From: Pontiella desulfatans | Lineage (GTDB): Bacteria; Verrucomicrobiota; Kiritimatiellia; Kiritimatiellales; Pontiellaceae | Length of the DNA stretch: 64,000 nt | Assembly (NCBI RefSeq): GCF_900890425.1 | Contig: NZ_CAAHFG010000001.1 | Coordinates: forward strand, 1,984,001 to 2,048,000 | Direction of reading: 5' to 3' | Shown: positions 18,534 through 29,518 of the stretch, one piece after another | Position numbering within the stretch: position 1 is the stretch's first letter | How the letters are laid out: the number at the start of each line of letters is the position of its first letter | Program-made: the position numbers and the translations under genes | Notes under the pieces: model-generated | Seen by the model: only the letters and a program-made list of their open reading frames with translations | What the model was told of the DNA's origin: nothing | Databases searched by the model: none

Positions 18534-19613
18534 TTAATTGAGCATGACCTGCCCGCCGGTTACCGGGATGGCCTGGCCGGTTTCATACTTTTGCTCCACC
18601 GAATACATGATGGCTTTGGTGACGTCCTCGCCATCGCAGCCGCGGTTCATCGGGATCTGCGCTTCGTAGAAACGGCGGACATCCTCGATGGTTTTGGCAC
18701 CGGGCACCTTGCCGGTGTTGAGGTATTGCACGAACAAGCCACGCTCTGGATCGCTCCAAAGCGGCCCGTCGAAAAAGTTGCCGGGGCAGACCGTGTTGAC
18801 CTTGGTGTTGTCGACGACCAGTTCCTTGGCGAAACTCTGCACAAGGCCAACCGATCCGAACTTGGAACCGGCGTAGGCGCCGTTCTTGTTCGAGCCTTCG
18901 AGCGCCGACTTGGAGCTGATGCTGACGATGTCGGTGTAATAGTTGCCCTGCGGCTTGTTCATCAGTTCCATCACCGGTGCCGCATGTTTGGTGCACAGGA
19001 AGAACCCGACATAGTTGACGTCGGTCACGAACTCGAAATCCTTCAGCGAAAGTTCTTTCACGCTTCCCGCCTTGAGCACGCCGGCATTGCTGACAAACAG
19101 ATCGATGCCCCCCGTGGTTTTAACCACTTCGTCCACCATGCCCTTGACCGAATCCTCGTCGGTCACGTTGACCGCCACCCCGAAGGCCACGGTGCGGCCG
19201 GCCTGTTCGTTGAGATCCTGCGCCAGCTTCTTGGCACCCCCCACGTTCATGTCGGCAATGAAAACCAATGCACCGTTCTGGATGAGCGAGCGCACGATGC
19301 CTTCGCCGAAGCCCTGGGCGCCGCCGGTCACAACGCATACCTTGTTGTGCACCACGGCCGCGCGGCCTTCGAGCTTGATGGCATTCGATGTTCCGTTAAC
19401 CGCGTCGTCGTAGTCCTCGCCCAGCAGGAATGCGCCGGCGCCTTCAACGATGACCGAGCGCATGCCCTTCTCGAACTTTTCGGGCAACTCCTCGGCGGTG
19501 CAGGTCAGCTCCGCATAGTCGATGCTATCCTTGCAGACGACAATGTCGCCCTTTTCTCCATTAAAACTCAGTCCGCGCAACATCGGCGCGATCTCTCTGG
19601 CCTTCCGGTTCAT
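18534..19613 (-). CDS. Short-chain dehydrogenase with a truncated aldolase-like N-terminus
   Basis: This 359-residue protein has an SDR domain from about residue 90: cofactor motif TGGAQGFGEG, then catalytic Ser in SISSKS and Tyr/Lys in YAGSK. The first 85 residues include VEGAGAFLLGEDYDDA, which looks like the end of the class II aldolase module of the bifunctional rhamnulose-1-phosphate aldolase/lactaldehyde dehydrogenase family; the aldolase catalytic part is absent. With rhaB in the same operon, oxidation of a rhamnose-pathway intermediate is a reasonable inference, but the partner aldolase is not in the window. Confidence 0.8.
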   Translation of the reverse strand: MNRKAREIAPMLRGLSFNGEKGDIVVCKDSIDYAELTCTAEELPEKFEKGMRSVIVEGAGAFLLGEDYDDAVNGTSNAIKLEGRAAVVHNKVCVVTGGAQGFGEGIVRSLIQNGALVFIADMNVGGAKKLAQDLNEQAGRTVAFGVAVNVTDEDSVKGMVDEVVKTTGGIDLFVSNAGVLKAGSVKELSLKDFEFVTDVNYVGFFLCTKHAAPVMELMNKPQGNYYTDIVSISSKSALEGSNKNGAYAGSKFGSVGLVQSFAKELVVDNTKVNTVCPGNFFDGPLWSDPERGLFVQYLNTGKVPGAKTIEDVRRFYEAQIPMNRGCDGEDVTKAIMYSVEQKYETGQAIPVTGGQVMLN

Positions 19614-19641
19614 TTCAAATCTCCTTTATCGGATGGATCAT

Positions 19642-20940
19642 TCAGATCTGCTGAATCATCTCTTCCGGTTTGCTGTGGTCGGCAGTCTTGCCGATGGTTG
19701 CATAACGTTCGATGCGCTTTTCGAGGGAATCGGCCGCCCATGGATTTTCGGCACAGAACAGCGCGAGCTTGGGATCGGCCGCCGCCAGTTTTTCATGGGC
19801 AATCAACGCCCAGGCCGCATCGGCCAGGTGGGCAAATTCCGGCTCCAGCAGAATCGGGCAATTGAACGACTGGCGCGAACTGTTGATGTCCACCCCGCTG
19901 ATTTCCATCAACCCGTTTGCCTGGCAGAGCTTCTGCAGACGGACCAACTGCTCCTTGGTGTTGCGCGGCGGCATGTAGGTGATCGCCTTGAACCCGATCT
20001 TCGCCAGCTCCGGCACCAGGTCGTCGAGAAAATCGTCCTCGAACTTTTCGGCCTTCTTGTCGCCCGTCGGCGATTCGCCGACGTCGCCCAGATAGGCATA
20101 GGCCGGAATGGCGCCGATCTCGTTGGCAAAATCGACCGCCTGCTGGACATTGATGCATTCGTCGTAACCGGAAATCAGGAAAAACTCCGGAACCAACGAT
20201 GCCTTGAACGCACCGAGCAGGTCGTAGGCATAGTGCGGGTTGAATTCCTGCAGCAACAATTCGCGGAGGCTTCCGGCCAGCGGGATATCCATCTGTTTTT
20301 CAACAAAGTCCACCAGCGCCTGCCCCTTGCCGCACTGGTTGATCAGTTTCAGCGACAGGGCATAGAGAATATGCCGTTCGGTAATCGAACCGCCGTTGTC
20401 CGCTTGCGAGATCGCCACCACATCGGCATCGAAGTCGAGCGTCGGCGCGCCGCGTTCGGCCAGGATGGCGTTGAGCTTTTCAACTTCCTTGCGGTCGCGG
20501 GCAATGCGCGCGGCGTGGATCGGCTTCAGGAACTCCTCCAGCGCATCGAACTGCGTGGCGGGAATACCATGCAACGCGATGTAGGAAACGTTCGGTTCAT
20601 CGGGGTTGTTGGTCTTCCGACCTTCCATCGATGTGCCATCCATGTTGACGCGCATCTCGAAGCCGGCGGTACTCGCAATGTTAACCGCCTTGGCCGCTTC
20701 GAGGAATTCCGCGCAACCGGACACCGAATCGTGATCCATGATGCCCACCGTCCGCAGCCCGGCCTCCACCGCCTTAACCGCAATCATGGTCGGCGAATAG
20801 GGGCTGAAGGAATAGGTCGAGTGGACGTGGTTGTTCACTTCATCGGTCAGCGTTACGCCCTGCTTAAAGTCCTCGCCAAAGGCGCGGACCGTCGCGAGGC
20901 GTTCCTCGACCGATGCTGCATTTAGATTTTCATAAACCAT
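19642..20940 (-). CDS. PHP-domain metal-dependent hydrolase
   Basis: This 432-residue protein has an N-terminal PHP signature: NNHVHSTYSFSPYSP and GIMDHDSVSGCAEFLEAAK supply metal-binding His/Asp residues. Later metal-ligand candidates are in FEMRVNMDGT and the EISGVDINSSRQ segment. I start it at the ATG 20940, preceded by GGGAGA, rather than 22 codons upstream. PHP proteins hydrolyse phosphoesters; its position between the dehydrogenase complex and the SDR suggests a role in the same sugar pathway. The substrate is unknown. Confidence 0.8.
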   Translation of the reverse strand: MVYENLNAASVEERLATVRAFGEDFKQGVTLTDEVNNHVHSTYSFSPYSPTMIAVKAVEAGLRTVGIMDHDSVSGCAEFLEAAKAVNIASTAGFEMRVNMDGTSMEGRKTNNPDEPNVSYIALHGIPATQFDALEEFLKPIHAARIARDRKEVEKLNAILAERGAPTLDFDADVVAISQADNGGSITERHILYALSLKLINQCGKGQALVDFVEKQMDIPLAGSLRELLLQEFNPHYAYDLLGAFKASLVPEFFLISGYDECINVQQAVDFANEIGAIPAYAYLGDVGESPTGDKKAEKFEDDFLDDLVPELAKIGFKAITYMPPRNTKEQLVRLQKLCQANGLMEISGVDINSSRQSFNCPILLEPEFAHLADAAWALIAHEKLAAADPKLALFCAENPWAADSLEKRIERYATIGKTADHSKPEEMIQQI

Positions 20941-20951
20941 TGATTTCTCCC

Positions 20952-20979
20952 GTACGGGCGACATCCATGTCGCCCCTAC
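20952..20979. repeat. Operon-internal palindrome before the PHP gene
   Basis: GTACGGGCGACAT (20952-20964) and ATGTCGCCCCTAC (20967-20979) pair at 12 of 13 positions around a two-base loop. It lies between the E1 stop and the PHP gene ribosome site, where a hairpin could affect mRNA stability or coupling. Confidence 0.8.
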
Positions 20980-20986
20980 CTTTTCA

Positions 20987-23440
<2,454 letters not shown>

Positions 23441-23464
23441 GGGTTTTCTCCTGATTAATTCTAC

Positions 23465-25183
23465 TTAAAATTGAAACATGGTTGAGCGGATAACTTCTCC
23501 AACGGTCGGATGCGGGAACACGATCTCCTGCGCGTCTTCCACCCGCAGGCCGGATTCGATCATGGCGGCAACCCCCCAGATGAATTCCGAACTGTAGGCG
23601 CCAAAGGCGTGCACCCCGAGAATGGCGCGGGTGTCGGCATCGATAACCACCTTCACCTGCCCCGGCCCCTTTTTGCCGTTTTCGGCAAGGAAGCGCCCAC
23701 TCATGATCAGCGGGAGCGTTTTGGAATCGACCTTGTGCCCGGCTTCGGTGGCTTGCTCTTCGGTCATGCCGCAACCGGCGATTTCGGGCATGGAATAAAC
23801 CGCCCACGGAATGGCGTTGGTGCGGAAGCGGTCCTTCTTGCCCAGGATGGTGTTCAGGGCCACTTCGCCCATGCGGGTGGCGGAGTGCGCCAGCTGCGAC
23901 TTGCCGGTCACATCGCCAATGGCAAAAACGTTCGGCAGGTTGGTACGCTGCTGGTCGTCGGTCTTGATGCCGCGCCGATCGAAATCCAGCCCGGCTTCCT
24001 CGAAGCCCATGCCGGACAGGTTCGGCGACCGACCAACCGACATCAAAACGATGTCGGCGTTGATCGATTTTTCCTCGCCCGATTTGGTGACGAACTTCAC
24101 GTCGTGCCCGTCGATCGCCGTCACGCGGCAGCCGAGGTTGAAATTCACCTTGCCCTTGAGCGCCTTGCGGAAGGCGGCCGCCTGGCCGTTGTCCATGAAC
24201 GGGATGATTTCGTCGAGCATCTCGATCACGTCGACCTTGACGCCGAGGCTGCTGAAGAAGCTGGCGAACTCGACTCCGATGACCCCGCCGCCGATGACGG
24301 CCAGCGATTTGGGCATGGATTCCACGCTGAGGATTTCCTTGCTGGTCATCACGTGCGGCTGGTCGGCGCCGGGGATCGGCGGAACAAACGGCGAACCGCC
24401 GGTGGCAATCACGACGTTGTCGCCTTCATAGACCGTACCGGCAACTTCCACCTTGCGGGAACCGATCAACTTGGCTTCGCCGTAGAGCACTTCGACCTTG
24501 TTCTTTTTCATCATGGCCGCAACACCACCGCGCAGGGTTTCGATCACGTCCTGCTTCCAGGCCATGGTTTTCGCGAGATCGAACTTCACCTCGCCGGTGG
24601 TCACGCCGAATTCCGGAGCTTCCTTGGCGTGCACATAATGCTTGGCGGAATTGAGCAGCGTCTTGGTCGGGATGCAACCCCAGTTGAGGCAAACGCCACC
24701 GAGATATTTCTTTTCGATCAGCAACACCTTGAGGCCCTTGTGCCCGGCCCGTTCGGCCATTTCGTAGCCGCCAGGGCCCGCGCCGATGATAATGATGTCG
24801 TATGCAGCGCCGGTGGAGCTGGATACTTGAGGCTGGACACTTGGAGCGGGGGCCGCTGCGGGTTTGGCTGGTTCTTCGGCCTTGGGGGCCGGAGCGGGAG
24901 CGGCAGGTGCCGCATCCGCAGGACGCATCGCGCTGATGTCTTCGCCGGGAGCGCCGATGGCCGCGATGACCTTCAGCACTTCCACATCGGCGTCGGCCGG
25001 GTAGAAGATTCCAAGAACCGTTCCAGCCTCGGGGGCTTCCACTTCGAAGGTGGCTTTATCGGTCTCCACTTCGCAGAGCGCCTGTCCCGCCGTGACGGCA
25101 TCGCCTTCCGCGACCTTCCATTCAATGATGATGCAGGATTCAACAGACTGTCCCTGCCTCGGCATGAGTACTTCAAGTGCCAT
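23465..25183 (-). CDS. lpdA: Dihydrolipoyl dehydrogenase (E3) with N-terminal lipoyl domain
   Basis: This 572-residue flavoprotein reoxidises dihydrolipoate using FAD and NAD. Residues 1-80 form a lipoyl domain with the lysine in ETDKATFE, then an Ala/Pro-rich linker, then the FAD motif IIIGAGPGGYEMAERA, the redox disulfide in GGVCLNWGCIPTK, the NAD motif IGGGVIGVEFASFF and a C-terminal His/Glu pair region HAFGAYSSEF and FPHPTVGE. The start is the ATG 25183, preceded by AAGGAGA; the open frame extends 29 codons further without support. It overlaps nothing and follows E2 by 10 bp. Confidence 0.94.
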   Translation of the reverse strand: MALEVLMPRQGQSVESCIIIEWKVAEGDAVTAGQALCEVETDKATFEVEAPEAGTVLGIFYPADADVEVLKVIAAIGAPGEDISAMRPADAAPAAPAPAPKAEEPAKPAAAPAPSVQPQVSSSTGAAYDIIIIGAGPGGYEMAERAGHKGLKVLLIEKKYLGGVCLNWGCIPTKTLLNSAKHYVHAKEAPEFGVTTGEVKFDLAKTMAWKQDVIETLRGGVAAMMKKNKVEVLYGEAKLIGSRKVEVAGTVYEGDNVVIATGGSPFVPPIPGADQPHVMTSKEILSVESMPKSLAVIGGGVIGVEFASFFSSLGVKVDVIEMLDEIIPFMDNGQAAAFRKALKGKVNFNLGCRVTAIDGHDVKFVTKSGEEKSINADIVLMSVGRSPNLSGMGFEEAGLDFDRRGIKTDDQQRTNLPNVFAIGDVTGKSQLAHSATRMGEVALNTILGKKDRFRTNAIPWAVYSMPEIAGCGMTEEQATEAGHKVDSKTLPLIMSGRFLAENGKKGPGQVKVVIDADTRAILGVHAFGAYSSEFIWGVAAMIESGLRVEDAQEIVFPHPTVGEVIRSTMFQF

Positions 25184-25193
25184 GGTTTTCTCC

Positions 25194-26537
25194 TTATCCT
25201 GCGAGGGTGAGTTCGAATGCGGCCAGCTTGGTGCGCATGCTGGCGAGGAAGCGGGCGGCAGGTGCGCCATCCGCGGCGGCGTGGTCGAAGGTCAGCGAGA
25301 GCCCCATGTGCGGGACAAACTCAACATCGGCGCCTTTCATGACCGGCTTGGGTTGGATGGAGCAAACGCCCAGGATGCCAACCTCCGGCGCGTTCAGCAC
25401 CGGCGTGAAGCTTTCGATGCCCATGGCGCCGAGGTTGGTGACGGTGAAGGTTCCACCGCTGAGTGCGTCGGGATCGATGGTGCCTTCGATGCAGGCCGTT
25501 GCCAAACGCTTGGTTTCGGCGGAAAGCTGCTTGAGGGTCATCAGGTTGGCGTAGCGGATAACCGGAACCATCAGGCCGCGCGGTGTATCGACCGCGAAAC
25601 CAAGGTGCACGTTGTCGAACTCGACAATCTTGTTGCCGAGCATGTGGGCATTGAGCTCGGGGAATTCGCCGAGGGTTTTGATGGTGGCGTAGAGGACGAC
25701 ATCGTTGATGCTGATTCCGCCGACACCGGCTTCTTCCGGAGCGTTCTTGCACTTGGAGCGGTAGCCCAGTACGGAACGGGCATCGGCCGAGGTGTTGAGC
25801 GTGAGCTGCGCGGTGCTTTGCAGGGAGTTGAGCATGCGGCCGGCAACCACCTTGCGAACGCCCTTGACCGGGATTTCCTTAACCGTGCCCGGGAAGTCCA
25901 TGGAAGCCACCGCTTCGGCAACGGCTTCGGGGGCAACGGCCATCAGGTCGGCGGCGGTAACCCGTCCGCCCATACCGGTTCCCGCTGCCGGAATCGCCAG
26001 ACCTTCGGCGGCGGCCTTGGCGGCGGCGGCCGGTGTGACGGCCTGCGCGGCGGCAACATCGCGTTCGATCACGCGGCCCCCCGGCCCGGAACCGGCAACT
26101 GTGGAGATATCAACGCCTTTTTTCTCGGCGAGGTTTTTCGCTCGGGGCGACGCCAGTCCGGTGACACTGGATGCTTGAGGCTGGATGCTTGCAACTACGG
26201 GCTTTTCTTCCACGACCGGAGCTTTTTCTTCCGAGCTTCCTGCATCAAGTGTCGTATCCGCCGCTTCGTCCGCAGGACGAAGTGCGCTAATGTCTTCGCC
26301 GGGATCGCCGATGGCGGCAATGACCTTGAGTACGTCGACATCCGCGTCGGCGGGATAGAAAATGCCGAGCACGGTTCCGGATGCGGTGGCTTCGACCTCG
26401 AAGGTCGCCTTATCGGTTTCCACTTCGCAGAGCGCCTGTCCTTCGGTAACGACGTCGCCCTCGTTCACTTTCCATTCGATGATGATGCAGGATTCAACGG
26501 ATTGTCCCTGTCTCGGCATTAGCACTTCAGTAGCCAT
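25194..26537 (-). CDS. 2-oxoacid dehydrogenase E2 acyltransferase
   Basis: This 447-residue dihydrolipoamide acyltransferase has a lipoyl domain (1-80, Lys in ETDKATFE), a linker, a peripheral subunit-binding domain (SPRAKNLAEKKGVDISTVAGSGPGGRVIERDV region; two halves seen near 150-185) and a catalytic domain ending in FDHAAADGAPAARFL, which carries the active-site His and Asp. The lipoyl domain is almost the same as that at the N-terminus of the neighbouring E3. It is the first enzyme gene after the DeoR regulator, 19 bp downstream. Confidence 0.92.
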   Translation of the reverse strand: MATEVLMPRQGQSVESCIIIEWKVNEGDVVTEGQALCEVETDKATFEVEATASGTVLGIFYPADADVDVLKVIAAIGDPGEDISALRPADEAADTTLDAGSSEEKAPVVEEKPVVASIQPQASSVTGLASPRAKNLAEKKGVDISTVAGSGPGGRVIERDVAAAQAVTPAAAAKAAAEGLAIPAAGTGMGGRVTAADLMAVAPEAVAEAVASMDFPGTVKEIPVKGVRKVVAGRMLNSLQSTAQLTLNTSADARSVLGYRSKCKNAPEEAGVGGISINDVVLYATIKTLGEFPELNAHMLGNKIVEFDNVHLGFAVDTPRGLMVPVIRYANLMTLKQLSAETKRLATACIEGTIDPDALSGGTFTVTNLGAMGIESFTPVLNAPEVGILGVCSIQPKPVMKGADVEFVPHMGLSLTFDHAAADGAPAARFLASMRTKLAAFELTLAG

Positions 26538-26556
26538 TGTTTATTCTCCTTGAATA

Positions 26557-27312
26557 TTACGATTTGATGATGCGCACATCGGCGATCGCCAATTCTTTTT
26601 CAAACTCTTTGGTTAAGTCGTGATCGGTAACGAGCGCATCCGCCGCATCGAACGGCAGAATGCGCGCAAAACCCGGCTTGCCGAATTTTGCGGAATCGGA
26701 AAGTACGACGACCTGATCGGCCTGTTCGGCCATCTTGCGAACCAGGTCGGCGCTTTCGACAAAGTGGGCGGTGAAGCCTTGCTTGACGGAGGCTCCGTCG
26801 ATGCCAATGAAGGCCTTCGAAACGTGGAACTGGTCGAGGGCAATGAGGGCCATGGGGCCAACAACGCCCTCCTCTTCCGGACGGAACTCGCCGCCAACGA
26901 GCGTGACGCGCACTTGCGGGTTGGTGCGGGTATAGGACAGCAGCAAGGTGTTGTTGGTAACAATGTGGATGCTTTTCTTGCCGAGCAGGTATTTGGCGAT
27001 CAGCGCCGTGGTGGTTCCGGCGGAAACAATGATGGTGTCGCCATCCTCGATCATGGCGGCGGCGGCTTTGGCAATGTCGCCCTTAATTCCTTTATAGGCC
27101 TGCATGCGCTCCCGGATCTTGGAATGCTGGGCAGGAACCGCACCGCCGTGCGTGCGAACGAGCAACCCTTCCTCTTCCAGCGCGGCGAGATCGGCGCGGG
27201 CCGTAACGACGGTCACGTTCAGCTTTCTAGCCAAATCGGACACCCCCACGCTGCCCTCCTCCATGAGGAGATCGAGAATGATCGATTTACGCTCTGCAAA
27301 GCTTGAACTCAT
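26557..27312 (-). CDS. DeoR/GlpR-family transcriptional regulator
   Basis: This 251-residue repressor has an N-terminal winged helix (ERKSIILDLLMEEGSVGVSD through LLVRTHGGA) and a C-terminal sugar-phosphate-sensing domain of the SIS/DeoR-C type (SAGTTTALIAKYL, FIGIDGASVKQGFTAH). Family members respond to phosphorylated sugars. It is the first gene of the long minus-strand operon, so it probably autoregulates the operon in response to a rhamnose-pathway phosphate. Confidence 0.92.
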   Translation of the reverse strand: MSSSFAERKSIILDLLMEEGSVGVSDLARKLNVTVVTARADLAALEEEGLLVRTHGGAVPAQHSKIRERMQAYKGIKGDIAKAAAAMIEDGDTIIVSAGTTTALIAKYLLGKKSIHIVTNNTLLLSYTRTNPQVRVTLVGGEFRPEEEGVVGPMALIALDQFHVSKAFIGIDGASVKQGFTAHFVESADLVRKMAEQADQVVVLSDSAKFGKPGFARILPFDAADALVTDHDLTKEFEKELAIADVRIIKS

Positions 27313-27407
27313 ATACTTACTCGCTATCCATTCGCTTTCGTTTTGCTTTGTTATTGGCTTGTTTCTACCTTTTATCTGGCTTCCGTCAACCTTTTATTGA
27401 GTTTTTT

Positions 27408-27446
27408 TACAAAAAAAACAGGCACTGGAGAAGTTCTCCAAATGCC
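27408..27446 (-). terminator. Terminator downstream of the fucosidase gene
   Basis: Read on the minus strand, GGCATTTGGAGAA pairs with TTCTCCAGTGCC (two internal mismatches) and is followed by TGTTTTTTTTG. It lies 48 bp after the fucosidase stop. Confidence 0.8.
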
Positions 27447-27493
27447 CGTTTTAAACGGAAACAAAGCCATTTTGGCGCAATTACGCCGGTTTT

Positions 27494-28972
27494 CTAAAAA
27501 CCGATCCTGAAAACATAGGCCGCTTCGCAGGGTTTCGCCCCTGGAACGGAAATATGCAGTGCCTCGCGGTCCTGCTTCCATTTGACGGAATTGGAACCGC
27601 TGATGAACTCGACCGACGCTACCTTGCGCGGTTCATGCGGGTTTCCGATTGCGAGCGACTCGATGGAAAACCTTCCATCATCCGGCCAGCCAAGTGCGGT
27701 GGCGTAGAGCATGCCATCCTTGGTTGTGAACCGGATGTCTTCGGCGCCTGCCTCCTTGTTGTGCTTTTCGGAATGGTGGCCTTTGCTGACCTTGGTCGGA
27801 CCTTCCCCATAGATTTTCCACGGACGCGTATCGAACAAGGCCTCGCCGTTGACCTCCAACCATTCCCCCATTGCCACGAGGATTTCCTTCGCCTCGTCCG
27901 GGATGGTGCCGTCGGCCTTTGGGCCAATGTTGAGCAGCAGGCATCCGTTCTTGCTGACAATATCGATCAGCTCGTCGAGCAGGTAGTCGGCCGTCTTGTA
28001 TTCTTCGTTTTCAATGTAGCCCCAGGAAATCTTGCCGACCGACGTGTCGGTCTGCCAGGGATATTCGTAGACGTCGGACATGCGGCCGCGTTCGATGTCG
28101 AGCACGATAAGGTCTTCCGGGAAGCAGTGGTATTTCATGTTCTTATCCTGGAAGACGACGCCTTTGTTCCAATCCAGCCCCTTGTTGTAGTAATAGGCCA
28201 GGATTTTTTTATGCACCGGCTCCCAGCCGGGTTTATCCAGGCCATAGTCGAACCAGAGCAGATCGGGCTGATAGGAATCGATGATATCGGTGGTGCGGTT
28301 CCACCACAGATCGAGGAATTCCTGATCCGGCTTCGAGTCCTTGTCGCGCGGATACCAGTAGAGATCGGCAAATTGGGGATCGTTGGTGTCCCATTTGGGA
28401 TCGGTGGTTTTATAGTAGATCCGGTTCAGCGCGAAGTGCGACGACACGCCGAACTTCATGCCTTCGGCGCGGCAGGCATCGGCCAGCATGCGCATCACAT
28501 CCTTTTTCGGCCCCATGTCGGCCACGTTCCAGCGGGTGTGGTTTGATTTATACATGGCAAAGCCATCGTGGTGCTCGGCCACGGGAACGACATAGCGCGC
28601 ACCGGACTGCCTGAACAGCGCGGCCCATTCCTTGGCATCGAACTTTTCGGCCTTGAACATGGGGATGAAATCCTTGTAGCCGAACTCGGAGGGATCGCCA
28701 TAGTTTTCCTGATGGTGGCGGAAGGCATTCATGCCCCCCTTGTTCCAGCCCGGATCGTACATGCCCGGCGGATATTTTTCCGACATGAAAGCCGGCACCG
28801 CATAAGGGCCCCAGTGCAGGAAGATGCCGAACTTGGCATCGCGGAACCATTCCGGCACCTGGTAGCGGCTGCGGATCGACTCCCAATCCGGTTGATAGCG
28901 GAAGGATTCCGCCTCAACAGTCGATGTCGCGATGGCCAATCCCAGAAAGAGGGCGACTACATATTTATTCAT
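27494..28972 (-). CDS. Exported alpha-L-fucosidase, GH29
   Basis: This 492-residue retaining glycosidase starts with a signal peptide (MNKYVVALFLGLAIA, cleavage near VEA). GH29 landmarks are FGIFLHWGPYAVPAF, the EHHDGFAMYKS segment, and LLWFDYGLDKPG, whose aspartate is the expected nucleophile. It cleaves alpha-L-fucosyl groups from glycans in the periplasm or outside. I start at the ATG 28972 because it gives an intact signal peptide; a start 16 codons upstream is possible. The neighbouring deoxysugar operon could process related sugars. No sulfatase is seen nearby. Confidence 0.93.
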   Translation of the reverse strand: MNKYVVALFLGLAIATSTVEAESFRYQPDWESIRSRYQVPEWFRDAKFGIFLHWGPYAVPAFMSEKYPPGMYDPGWNKGGMNAFRHHQENYGDPSEFGYKDFIPMFKAEKFDAKEWAALFRQSGARYVVPVAEHHDGFAMYKSNHTRWNVADMGPKKDVMRMLADACRAEGMKFGVSSHFALNRIYYKTTDPKWDTNDPQFADLYWYPRDKDSKPDQEFLDLWWNRTTDIIDSYQPDLLWFDYGLDKPGWEPVHKKILAYYYNKGLDWNKGVVFQDKNMKYHCFPEDLIVLDIERGRMSDVYEYPWQTDTSVGKISWGYIENEEYKTADYLLDELIDIVSKNGCLLLNIGPKADGTIPDEAKEILVAMGEWLEVNGEALFDTRPWKIYGEGPTKVSKGHHSEKHNKEAGAEDIRFTTKDGMLYATALGWPDDGRFSIESLAIGNPHEPRKVASVEFISGSNSVKWKQDREALHISVPGAKPCEAAYVFRIGF

Positions 28973-29053
28973 GGAAACACTCCGGTTGCTGACTTGAGGC
29001 ATACAGCTTCCAGTATCCATGTTGCACTGGCTACTGTTCTTTTGGCTATGGGG

Positions 29054-29518
29054 CTACCACCGGGTGAACGGTTTTTGGGCCAGGTGCGAATTATAGAAAC
29101 GCACGTCGCCGGAAACCTCTTCGCCCGCCCAGGCGGGCAGCTCGAACGGCTGGTCTTCGGAGTCGAGTTCGATCTCGGCCATGATCAGGCCGGCATTGGC
29201 GCCCATGAACACATCCAACTCCCAGGTCATGCCGACGTGCTCGATGAGATAGCGTGTTTTTTCGACGGGCGCGGTGGCGCAGAACTGCAGCATGCCTTCG
29301 GCATCGATGACCGGGATTTCATATTCGTATTCCGAGCGCGACAATCCATAGGTTGCCCCCTTGATGGTCAGGAACGCCTTTTCACCCATCACGCGGATGC
29401 GCACCGTCTTGTCGCGGTCGGAGGCGAGATAGCCCTGCTTGCAAACGAGTCCATCGTCGGCGTGCTCCTTCCACGAATCATCCTTCACCAAAAACTTGCG
29501 TTCTATTTCGATGCCCAT
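29054..29518 (-). CDS. CYTH-domain protein
   Basis: This 154-residue protein opens with the CYTH signature IEIERKFLVKDDSW (ExExK), followed by basic and acidic tunnel residues (KTVRIRVMGEKAFLTIKG, YEYEIPVIDAEGML). The family includes class IV adenylate cyclases, thiamine triphosphatases and tripolyphosphatases; bacterial single-domain forms of this size are usually triphosphatases. It overlaps the end of hypF by 16 bp, so it is translated from the same message. Confidence 0.9.
   Translation of the reverse strand: MGIEIERKFLVKDDSWKEHADDGLVCKQGYLASDRDKTVRIRVMGEKAFLTIKGATYGLSRSEYEYEIPVIDAEGMLQFCATAPVEKTRYLIEHVGMTWELDVFMGANAGLIMAEIELDSEDQPFELPAWAGEEVSGDVRFYNSHLAQKPFTRW

Noticed and set aside
23510-25210. 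566-residue open frame on the plus strand
   Set aside because: It lies fully antisense to the E3 gene, which carries the FAD, NAD and disulfide motifs.
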